Origin: Brasenia schreberi
Lineage: Eukaryota; Streptophyta; Magnoliopsida; Nymphaeales; Cabombaceae
Direction: 5' to 3'
Assembly: GCA_036023115.1 (NCBI GenBank)
Contig: JAYKKT010000037.1
Location: forward strand, 2,044,501 to 2,108,500
DNA length: 64,000 bases
Positions 18,985-28,439 of the stretch are shown one piece after another. The position numbers and the translations under genes were made by a program. How positions within the stretch are numbered: the stretch's first letter is position 1; the number at the start of each line of letters is the position of its first letter. The notes beneath the pieces are model-generated. The model worked only from the letters and a program-made list of their open reading frames with translations. It made no database searches and was not told the origin of the DNA.

Positions 18985-20570
18985 GTGTGCTTTGGGGCAC
19001 CTGGAATTCTTAAGACAGCTCTAGCTGGGGGCAGGACTCTAAGCGCTTCCCAGATCACTACTCGGGCGTCTTTCTTATAAATGATGAGAGATGGTGGACA
19101 AGTAGTGAAGCCAGAATATGAATGCACAAAACCTTTTGAGGTTGCGAAAGTGCACACCTCTTTTCCCTTCCCACTGGTACTTGCGTGGTTGGGGAAGGGT
19201 TCTTTGAGCACAGCTTGGGCAGGCTCAGGTTCTTCAGTGACCTGGAGTCGGCCTTGCTCAATCAAGTTTTCAATTTTATTTAAAAGAGAAAAGCATTTGT
19301 TTGTATCATGGCCTTTGAGCCGATGATACTTACAAAATCAGTTTAAAAACCGCCCTTTTGGCAGGGTCCCCTCGGGAATTTCTAGGAGTATCACCAAGCC
19401 TTGGGCGAGTAGGAGGTCTAGGACCTCCGAGACAGGTTGCCCCAGTGGGGTATACTCCCGCTTTTCAAAGTTTTTTTGAAAATTTTCATTTTTTTCATTT
19501 TTTTGGTGTTCGAGCTTTTTCGAAGTGTCTGCCGGGCTCGACTCCACTCGGACGTTTACAATCTTTTGGGGTTTTGCCCCTTTGTCCGTCGTGGGTGACC
19601 CGTAAGTTCCGGATTTTTCAAATCTCGTTTTTGGAAGTATTTTTCCCTTCCACAAGTCATCATAGACTCCCTTTTTCATATTGGTTTCAAATAAGGAAGC
19701 CTTCTTTATTAACTTATGGAAGGTAGAAATTTCGTGTAAAGAGAGAAGAGTCTTGATCTCCGTTTTAAAATTTTCAAGGATGAGCATGACTGCGCATCCT
19801 TCAGAGATGGGCTCTTTTATTTGCCCAAGGAAGGACCTCCATCAAACGATGAACGTATGTACGTCCTCGTTCAGAGCTTGTTTTGTGTCTCTCAAGGTAT
19901 TCAAAGTGGGCGTTACTTCCATGTTGTGTGAAAATCTTTGCATAAAGCAGTTTGCTAACTCTTCAAAAGTAGCAAACTAGGTTAAATCGTAGGAAGCAAG
20001 CCATTTTGAAGAGGTCTCCTTGAGGGAAAGGGGGAACCAATAAATCCATTTTGTAGAGTCCCTCTTTTTCTTGTGGGCTCTGCGCGAAAAGAGTTGCAAG
20101 TGGGATCTAGGATCCCCCGTGCCATCATATCGATGAAAATTCAGTATGTCGTCATTGTTGTCAGTTTCATAATTAGAAGGAAGGAAGTCAGACATGGCAT
20201 ACAATTTTTTTTCTTTATTTTTCCCTCTCAACAGTTGTTAAAGGGCTTTATGATCCTTCAGTGTGAAGAAATCGTGGTATTGGTCCCCCTCCATTGCGGA
20301 GGTTTCCTTGGGTTTTCTTGCTTTGGTAGTTCTTTTCTTGGCTTTGGCAGGTTCGTCATGTGACAAACAAGAGTCGGTTGCCTCAACCTCTTGGCTAAGG
20401 GCGTCGATTCTTGCATCTACTTTAGCCTCGAATTCCCTACGCAAGTTTTCTAACTCTTCTCTTTTACATTTTATTTGAGATTTTGAAATTTTTTAGAAAG
20501 GGAACTTGAAGAGCGCGAGGCCCGGCTAGTCACTTCGTTAGACCCTGAACTAGACAAGACTCAACAAAAG
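18985..20570 (-). pseudogene. E6 gag remnant (broken)
   Basis: Gag homologous to E1 gag but diverged. In order on the minus strand: a coiled-coil start (RREFEAKVDARIDALSQEVE, 20238-20444); the core start with YWFPLSLKETSSKWLASYDL ending at a TAG (19977-20231); then MLILENFKTEIKTLLSLHEI (19338-19787); then RLQVTEEPEPAQAVLKEPFP (18939-19265), running into LTR sequence at 18984. Of the zinc-knuckle region only the CFSLLNKIENLIE-like end is recognisable around 19265-19330. The rest of gag and all of pol are absent because another LTR abuts at 18984. The TAG at 19977 is at the same codon as one in E2. Confidence 0.85.
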
Positions 20571-20669
20571 GTTTTAAAATCCTAAGAAATGCAATTTAGG
20601 CAAAAATTTTAACACTTTCGAAAAAATTTCGTAGAGTTATGCTTGTTTTATCAACTTTTCAAGTCCCGA

Positions 20670-20687
20670 GTTCCACCGGGCGTGCCA
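20670..20687 (-). other. Primer binding site of E6
   Basis: The minus strand reads TGGCACGCCCGGTGGAAC, 4 bases from the LTR edge at 20692. It is the same primer specificity as E1 with one or two changes. Confidence 0.8.
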
Positions 20688-20691
20688 AATC

Positions 20692-23600
20692 TGTAAGCAT
20701 GAAAATTCACACTTCTGGTTTTTAAAGCTGGAAATGAACCTTTTCGCGTCTACGTCATTTCTATGGGTGTGCTAGCTAGCTTGCTCAAGCTAGTGAAGTT
20801 TTTGAAATATCTGATGTTTTAAAGGCAATTGTGAGCAAGCGGGATCTTTTCGCTTTAAACCTTCTTGAACCTGTGCTCAAAGGTCAGTTTAAGTGCTTAT
20901 AGATGTTGATAAAACAATTTTTGACTCTTTGAAAGGAGACAAGTGTTTTGAAAACTCGAGTTTTGCCTAAGTTTATAAGTTTTATGTACGGGGCTGGATG
21001 ATTCCAAGTCTTTGAGTTTTTAAGCTATTTAGGCCAGATATGTGTGTACACAAGTGGCCTAATTTCAGCGAGTTTGAGCATAGATTCAGGGTTTCTTTTG
21101 AAAATGCATGAATGCAAGGATGCACAAATATTTTTTGGGTTTGATATGATGATGTGAGCTAGGCGCAATTTGAAAGCAACTCACACACATGACTTAATGT
21201 AAATACCCGAATGGAAGTGCAACTCACGCAGCTTAAGGGAAATACCCGAACTTGAAAGCAACTCACACGACTTGAATGTAAATTGCAGAATTGAACTTAT
21301 ATCTTAAGAGTGGAAAGGCTCAATGCATGCGTGTGTGTAGTGTGAAATTTAAATGACAAACTCACACGACTTGAATTGAACTTGCCGAAATTGAAATATA
21401 AGTATATAGTAAGAGCGGAAAGGCTCAATGCACGCGTGTGTGTAGTGTGAAATTTAAAAGAGAAACTCACACGACTTGAATTGAACTTTGCCGAAATTGA
21501 AATATAGATATATAATAAGAGCGGAAAGGCTCAATTGTGAGTGGGTGCTTTTGGTGTGTAAATGCAAGGACAACTCACACAACTTGAATTAAACCCACCC
21601 GGAAATGTAAGTGCGTACACGACTTAATGTAAAACTCACGCAACTGGAAAATATATAAGTATGCTATATCTTATGAGCAACAAAGGCTCAAAATGCGCGT
21701 GAGAGTGTGGACCAAGTGCTCGAGTACTTCTTGTATGCGAGTGTGAAATTTAAATGACAAACTCACACGACGTGAATGTAACAACCCGAATTGAATTGCA
21801 ACTCACACAGCTTTCACTAAAGTAAATACCCAAAGGGAAATATATACTTTAGCTTAAGAGCGGAGAGGCTCAATGTGTGTGCAATCGTGTGCAATTAAGA
21901 GCGAAAAGGCTCAAGTGCACGTGGGTGTTTTGTGTACGTCTAAGAGCAATATGGCTCAAGTGTACGTGTGTGCCTTGTGTATCAAGCACGAATATTATAT
22001 TTCGGGGGGAGACTACGCTCCATTATTACAACCCCGTATCGAATTGAATTGAATTTTAAGGGAGTAAGGTAAAAACCGAATTTAAACACTCACAAGTGGT
22101 CGGCTTTTCCTCTCAATCATGCTTGGGTCCATCCACTTTGGCAGCGAAAGAGATGGGTCTCCCTAGGTGGGTTTTGACGTGAGTTTAGGCTTAGGGTATG
22201 CTTGGGGGCAGCTGGATGTTTGAGTTTAGGAGGGGCTTAGGTTCGGCCAAGGTGTGGGTTGGCTAAGGTAAGTCACGGCCTAAGTGGGGTTAGTCCTAAT
22301 CGGCACTAAGGAGAAAGGATGCAGCTGGCCAGGTCTCGGCTAAGGTGAGGGCTGAGGTGTGGTTCGGCTGGGAGAGGGTGCTGGGAGGTAAGGTTGGTCG
22401 GGTGTTAGGGAATGGGGTGCGGTTTGGCAGGCTGTGGTAGTGTGGTGTGGCGTAGTAGGTGCTGGGACGCGGCGCTAGGGAGTGGGGTGGCGCTAGGTGC
22501 ACCGGGTTACGGCAGGCGGGTGGCGTGGCAAGCTACGGTAGGGCGCTAGGAACGGGGTACAACACTGGGGTGCTGCGGGAAGGTGGCAGGGAGTGGCGCT
22601 AGGTGCTGGGGTGATGCTAGGGTGGCCGGGTGTTAGAAGGTGGCAGGTGGGGGGGTCACGGCAGGAAGGTGATGCTGGTCGGGGTTGGTGTAGTGTGGCA
22701 CTAGGTGCACCGGGAGGTGAGGGATGTAGGGTGGCGGATGGGGTAGGAAATAGGTTTAAACCAAGTGCAGATGCACTCGGTTGGGTTTAGATTTAGGTCG
22801 GTTAGGGGGAGTTTGGGTCGGTTTAGGTGAAAGGGGCTAGGTCTAGGTTAGTTTTGGGTTAGGTTTAGGGGGGTCGGTTAGGTGCTTTAGGCTAAGTTAG
22901 GGTGAGGTTGAGAGACCTACCTCTTGGAGCCGGTCCAACATGCATAGCCCATGCCTCCATGCCTTTGTGCAGCCCTTCTTCAAGTTGGTGCATCCCTTTG
23001 GTTTGAGCCTAGGTTCATACAAGGCTTGAACCCATGCCCTTGATCAAGCCCACATGGCTATGGCCCACCATATCTACTTTATGCCCTCCACTCATTCTCT
23101 CTCTTCCCAAGCCTTCCAATTTCAAGTTCACATGAACTTATGGCACCCCCTCACCTCTATTTATAGGCAAATGAGATGGGTCTTGGGTATGGATCTTGGA
23201 TTTGGGTTTTGAGATCCAAATCCGATCCAAACACTATTTGGGTCTAGATCTGGATATTTGGGTCCAAATCCAATCCAAATTTTTATTTCTTCAGTCCTTC
23301 TTGGCATTTCGAGACGGACAGTTTCTGCGGGCCCTAGCTTTATCAATGCTCCGTCTTGGGTTGGGTCTTCCCCAACCTTTTCGTCTGAACTCCTTCTCAC
23401 CTTTCTGGAGTTCATTTTGTTTCATTTTCGATTTTTCAGGCTTGGATTTCTAATGATTTGGTGGATGCTCTTGGCTTGGCATTTGATGCTCGGGGCTTGA
23501 AGTATGCTTCTGGCCTGGGCTTTCCTTTCGCCTTTTGATCCTGCTTTTATTAGGCTAGAATGCATTCTGGGCTTTTGAACTTACTTTTAAGGCTGCTTTT

Positions 23601-23807
23601 GATCAGGCTCCACCTGTTTGTTTTGGGCTTTTACAAAATTGGGACTTGGCCCGAGTTTGAGAAACTCATATTTCGAACGAGGTTTTAAAACAGAAGTTTA
23701 AAGCTTTTGCAACTCTTGGGTTTTCGAAAACTCAAAATCTGGTTTTGAAATGGATTTTCAAACCAGGTGTTTGTTTTGGAAAATCGTTTGATTTTGGGGT
23801 GTTTACA
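20692..23807 (-). repeat. 5' LTR of E6 (family C, 3116 bp)
   Basis: Begins TGTAAGCATGAA and ends GGGTGTTTACA. A canonical TATA (CTATAAATAG, minus) lies at 23157-23166, about 640 bp into the LTR. Units with GAGCGGAAAGGCTCAAT recur between 21300 and 21900. The GGGGTTGTAATAATGGAG block is at 22015-22045 and the U5 hairpin at 20855-20893. It is close kin of the LTR at 24062-26970. The GC-rich short open frames near 22300-22790 are not genes. Confidence 0.9.
23157..23166 (-). promoter_or_regulatory. TATA box of family C LTR
   Basis: Canonical CTATAAATAG on the minus strand. The same box is at 26467-26476 (E3), 63185-63194 (plus LTR at the window end), 109-118 (family E) and, as CTATAAATAAG, at 58257-58267 (solo LTR). 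It lies 540 to 950 bp from the LTR start and is followed by GAGGTGAGGGG-like sequence. Confidence 0.7.
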
Positions 23808-24061
23808 ATGTCCAAACCGTCTTAAACGATGTTCTCTCATTTTATCCTCTATTGGGGCCACTCCTACTTTGTTTCTAATAACCTCATTATGTATATGGTC
23901 TTTTCTTGTATGACTACTCATCCATCTCAACATCTTCATTTTTGTCACAAACATCTTTTGTGCATGTTGATGATTAACTGACCAACACTCAGAACCATAA
24001 AACATGGCAGGCCTAATTGCTGCTCTATAATATTTACCTTTTAATTTTAATGGTATCTTCT
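23808..24061 (-). pseudogene. LINE reverse-transcriptase C-terminal fragment
   Basis: The minus translation reads MFYGSECWSVNHQHAQKMFV, then MLRWMSSHTRKDHIHNEVIR, then GVAPIEDKMREHRLRRFGH. This is the well-known tail of plant non-LTR (LINE) reverse transcriptase, downstream of the polymerase core. The fragment is free of stops for about 80 residues. It is cut on both sides by LTR ends (23807 and 24062), so it is probably part of the older target into which E6 and E3 inserted. The open frame extends a little into the left LTR, which is accidental. Confidence 0.88.
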
Positions 24062-26970
24062 TGTAAGCACGAAAATTCTCACTTCTAGCTTTTGAGGCCT
24101 GAAATGAACTTTTTTGAGTTTACATCGCTCTTAAAAGGCGTGCCAACCAGCTTGCTCAAGCTAGCAAAGTTTTTGAAGTATCTGATGTTTTGAAAGGCAA
24201 TTGTGAGAAAACGGGATCTTTTCACTTTAAACCTTCTTGAACCGATGCTCAAGGGTCAGTTTAAGCGCTTATAGACTTCGATAAAAACAATTTTAACTCT
24301 TGAAAATATAAGTGTTTGAAATATGGATTCGATTCGTGTCTACATTGCAATTTTTATATACGGGGGTTGTACGATTCTAAGTCTTTGAGTTTTAGCTAAT
24401 TAGGCCGGATATGTGTGTGCACAAGTGGCCTAATTTTAGCAAGTTTGAGCATAGATTCGGGGCTTTTTCAAAAGCGTACGAATGCAAGAATGTACAAAAG
24501 TTTTTCAGGTTTGATATGATGATGTGAGCTAGGCTCGAATTGAAAGCAACTCACACACACAACTTAACGTAAATATCCGAATGAAAGTGCAACTCATGCA
24601 GCTTAAGGGAAATACCCGAACTTTGAAAGCAACTCACACGACTTGAATGTAAATTACAGAATTTAAAATATACTTATATCTTAAGAGCGGAAAGGCTCAA
24701 TTGTGAATGAGTGCTCTTGGTGTGTAAATGGAAAGACAACTCACACAATTGGAATTGAACTTACCGAAATTGAAATATAAGTATATAGTAAGAGCGGAAA
24801 GGCATAATGCACGCGTGTGTGTAGTGTGAAATTTAAATGACAAACTCACACGACATAAATTGAACCACCCAGAAATGTAAGTGCGTACACAACTGAATAT
24901 AAAACTCACGCAGCTGGAAAGTATATAAGTATGCTAAATCTTATGAGCAACAAAGGCTCAAAAGGTGCGTGAGAGTGTGGAGCAAGTGCTCAAGTACTTC
25001 TTGGGTGTGAGTTTGAAATGTAAATGACAAACTCACACGACATGATTGTAACAACCCGAATTGAATTGCAACTCACACGGCTTTCACTAAAGTTTTTAGC
25101 TAAAGAGCGAAGGCTCAATGTGTGTGCAATAGTGTGCAATTAAGAGCAGAAAGGCTCAAGTGCATGTGGGTGTCTTGTGTACGTTTAAGAGCAATATGGC
25201 TCAAGTGTACGTGTGTACTTCATATATCAAGCACCAATATTACATTTCGGGGGGAGTCTACGCTCCGTTATTACAACCCCGTATCAAATTGAATTTACCT
25301 GGAATGGAAAAAGCAACTTGATATATATTTTGAAAGACTTACACTTTTGAAGACGGGATCTTGGCTAGGTCGTGTCCACCTTCTTTGTGCTGAGCCCGGG
25401 TTCAATTTGTGCAAGTCTACCTTGAGGTTGTTCAGCCCCTTGTGCTGTGGTCAAGTTGTTGTAGCCGAGGTAGGTTCCTATGGTGCAGTCGGCTCAAGTC
25501 TTGGAGTCCGGCCAAGTTCAAGATGGGTGCAAGTTTTCAGCCAAGGAGAGCTAAGTCAAGTCGGTTGGGAGTGGGGCGACGTGAGATTGGAACTGGGGCT
25601 TTAGGGTGGTGTGAGTTGAGGTAGGTCGGCAGGTTAGGGGGTGTGTGTGGCACTAGGGCATGTCGAGCCGCTAGGGAGTTGGCTGGGAGCGGGCTGGTGT
25701 GGCAGGGCGCTAGGTAGTTTGGGTGTAGCAGCTGGGGAAGGTGAGGGACAGCTGGGTGTGTTGTGGTGTGTGGGGCAGATGGTGTCGGGGAGATGGTAAG
25801 GGAAGATGAAGGGCAGGTAGGTAGGCGGGTGAGATAGTGTAATGGACAGTCGGGTGGCTGGGAAGGTGCGGCAGGAGGGTGAGATAGTGTAATGGACAGT
25901 CGGGTGGCTGGGAAGGTGCGGCAGGAGGGTGAGATGGGCTGGAGCTGGGACAAGGTAGTGGCAAAAGGGGGTTGGCTACGGCTGGAAGGTAGTCTAGGGG
26001 AGTGGAGCGGCAGGTGCAGGTTTAGGTAGTGGCTATATGACAGTTAGGTCTAGGTGGAGTGAATCGGTGGAAGGGAAGGCTGTAGTGGGTTCAGTGGAAT
26101 GGGAAGTGGCTGCAAGGGTGCAACCACGGTTAGGGTGTGGTGCACAGGTGGTCTAGAGGGTTAGGAAAAGAATGGGCTAGGAATAGTGTAGAAACCTACC
26201 TCTTGGAGCCACAACTAGGTCTAGGTCGAACTCCGGTCCAGCCCATCTCGTGGAGCCCACGCTAAGACCCACGTCCACACCTTATGTTGGTGCAACCCTT
26301 TGTTTAGGTCTAGGTCCATACATGGCTTGAACCCATACCCTTTGATCAAGCCCACATGGCTAGCCCACTTAAAAATGTCAAGCCCACCATTTCTCTCTCC
26401 TACTTTATGCAAGCTCTCCCCAAGCCCTCTTGGATTTCACGTGAACTTTTGGGCACCCCCTCACCTCTATTTATAGGCAAATGAGGTGGGTCTTGGATAT
26501 GGATCTTGGATTTGGATTTTGAGATCCAAATAAGATCCAAACACTATTTGGGTCTGGATCTGGATATTTGGGTCTAGATCCAATCCAATTTTTTGTTTCT
26601 TCAGTCCTTCTTGGCGTTTCGAGATGGGCGTTTTGTGCAAGCCCCGGCTTCATCAGTGCTCCATCTTGTACTGGGTTTTCCCTAGCTTTGTCGTCCTAAC
26701 TCCTTCTCACCTTTTGGACTTCGTTTTTGTCTGAATCTTGGGATTTCGAGCTTGGCCTTGGATTTTTGATGCCTTGACTTTGCATTTCATACCTCAGCAT
26801 TGAAATCTGTTCTGGCATGGGCTTTGCTTTTTGGTTCCTAATTACGGTTTTGACCTTCTGTCTGGCTTTTCTTTGAACAGGATTCAATTTTCCCTCTTTT
26901 CTGGTTTTGCCCTTGAGATGGCTTTTTAAGTTTGGGAATTTCAAAATATGACATTTTTGGGGTGTTTACA
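24062..26970 (-). repeat. 3' LTR of E3 (family C, 2909 bp)
   Basis: Begins TGTAAGCACGAA and ends GGTGTTTACA beside a polypurine tract. TATA box at 26467-26476, conserved GTTATTACAACCCC block at 25250-25282 and U5 hairpin at 24226-24265. It contains an exact 50-bp tandem duplication (25829-25928). The left flank is CTTCT (24057-24061) in the LINE fragment. Frames at 25537-25964 are low-complexity and not genes. Confidence 0.9.
25829..25928. repeat. Exact 50-bp tandem duplication
   Basis: Copies at 25829-25878 and 25879-25928 (GTGAGATAGTGTAATGGACA and on) are identical to the eye. It is a recent local duplication inside the E3 LTR. Confidence 0.92.
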
Positions 26971-26980
26971 GATGCCCCTC

Positions 26981-27016
26981 TTTGGCATTATCCAAATTGA
27001 TTTGGATAATGGCAAA
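26981..27016 (-). other. Hairpin beside the polypurine tract (E3)
   Basis: Arms CATTATCCAAAT and ATTTGGATAATG are perfectly complementary around a TG centre, with outer TTTG and CAAA after one mismatch. Compared with E1, the outer pairs CCTT/AAGG have become CATT/AATG, so pairing is kept through paired change. Confidence 0.75.
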
Positions 27017-28250
27017 GAAGAAACACCTCTTTTGTAAATTTTCTCCCAATTTTTTTCGAGAATACACCATTCTTTGCTTCGTAAAACCCTGTTTTCTTTG
27101 ACCACAGGAGGGGATTTTTAGCTAAAAGCGGACTTTTCCTAGCTGCTTTTCCTATATATGATCATGCATGAATGACTCTTTGTATGCATGCATGAGTGAA
27201 TTTTTTTTATTTTTGGGGTTTTTGAGCCTGAAGAGAGCCTTTTGAGGCTGACTGCTCCGAGTAGGTTTTACCCATGTCTTTTTGACATTTTTGGGTTTTT
27301 CGAGCCTGGAGAAAGCCTTTTGAGGCTGTCTGCTCCAAGCAGGTTCTACCTATGTCTTTTCGACATTTGTGGGTTTTTAAAAATTTCTTTTTCAAAAGGA
27401 ACTCCTTTTATCTTTTATCAAAAGGACTTCCAATTTTTCATACTTCCCTTTATTCGGGTTTCAATACCTACTACTAAGTAGAGGTTTTTGGTAGAAAATC
27501 TTTGGAAAACATTTCAAAGTTCCATTTCCTACAAAACAAAGTCGATTTCTCAAACAAAATGAAATCCAAATAAGTAGATTTTATTCCTACTTTAGGATTT
27601 TCACAGTTTGAACCTTTTTTCTTGCGGATAAGGTGTGGTGATATGGGAAAGAGCTACCACGATCCCTTCTGAAGCGTCCCATGGTTTTAGGCAAAGAGTT
27701 GGAAAATCGTTCTTTTGAGCTTTGGCTTTTTTTTCTTTTTCTTTTTCAAGAGAAGACCTCTTTTGAAGAAGTTTTGTATTTCCTTTTTTGGGAAGGCTTC
27801 TTTTTCGAGGAGTTTTTGCATTCTCTTTTTTTTTTCCCTTTTTCTTTCAAAGAGAAGACCTCTTTCGGAGGAGTTTTTGTATTCACTCTTTCTATTTGAA
27901 GGGGAAGACCTCTTCTTGGAGGAGTTTTTGTATTCTCCTTTTTCTTTTTTCTTTTGGATATCGCTAATTTTCCTTTTTGGAAAGAAAAGTAAAATGGGGG
28001 GAAAGCTTATCCCTTTGGTTACTTGATTCAATCGAGATCGTCCTATTTCTTAATAGCATCTGCTATTTGAAAATATTTTTATATTTTGAACAAGGCTCAA
28101 TCTTGTAAGCCAAGGATTTTTGAAATGTCGCCAATTTCGTTTTTGAAGACTCTACTTTTCGTAAAGCATAAATTCCTTCATTCAGGGTTATACAATTAAC
28201 CTTGATCCTTCTTTCAAGAAGTTTCAAAGGAGTTTGATTTTAAAAATCTT
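27017..28250 (-). other. E3 3' untranslated region with purine-rich repeats
   Basis: Holds the conserved hairpin (27656-27685) and, at 27720-27960, about four repeats of a GAAGACCTCTT..GAGGAGTTTTTGTATTCTC-like unit in a pyrimidine-rich setting. On the sense strand this is strongly A/G-rich and gives a lysine-rich low-complexity frame (27687-28031) that I do not accept as a gene. Confidence 0.7.
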
Positions 28251-28439
28251 TTCGAAAGAATTTAACATAGACCCTTTCGAATATTCGGGCATTTTCGGGG
28301 TCTGCTAAATTTCTACCTACAATATCAACATGTTTTTCGATTTTTGTTGCCCTTTTTAAGAAATGGGGACATTCCTACTTGGGCTGCCACCCATTTTGGG
28401 CTTCTTTGGGTGATATGCTATGAATGTAATGCATGATAT
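28251..28439 (-). pseudogene. E3 integrase C-terminal remnant
   Basis: The minus translation includes NGWQPK, a TAG, then ECPHFLKR and IVGRNLADPEN, matching GKWRPNWDGPY and DVEGRNLADPIN at the end of E1 integrase. At least one stop is present. It is cut by the E2 LTR at 28440. Confidence 0.75.

Larger units (their letters stand above)
18985..23807 (-). mobile_element. E6: truncated Ty3/gypsy element, minus strand
   Basis: Retains only the 5' LTR, primer site, leader and part of gag; pol and the 3' LTR are missing. Its outer right flank (from 23808) is LINE sequence. It cannot move by itself. Confidence 0.85.
24062..28439 (-). mobile_element. E3: Ty3/gypsy element, minus strand, 3' part
   Basis: A 3' LTR, polypurine tract (26971-26984), 3' untranslated region and the last part of integrase, interrupted at 28440 by E2. 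Sequence on the other side of E2 (43050-44450) is also minus-strand pol, but resumes about 870 bp further upstream in integrase, so it may or may not be the same insertion. Confidence 0.8.

Noticed and set aside
24226..24265. tRNA-like or snoRNA gene, suggested by repeated stem structures.
   Set aside because: No cloverleaf, no A and B boxes in order; the structure is confined to LTR U5.
27687..28031. Lysine-rich 114-residue frame.
   Set aside because: It is purine-rich low-complexity sequence of the E3 3' region, with no domain and no conservation in E1, E2 or E4.
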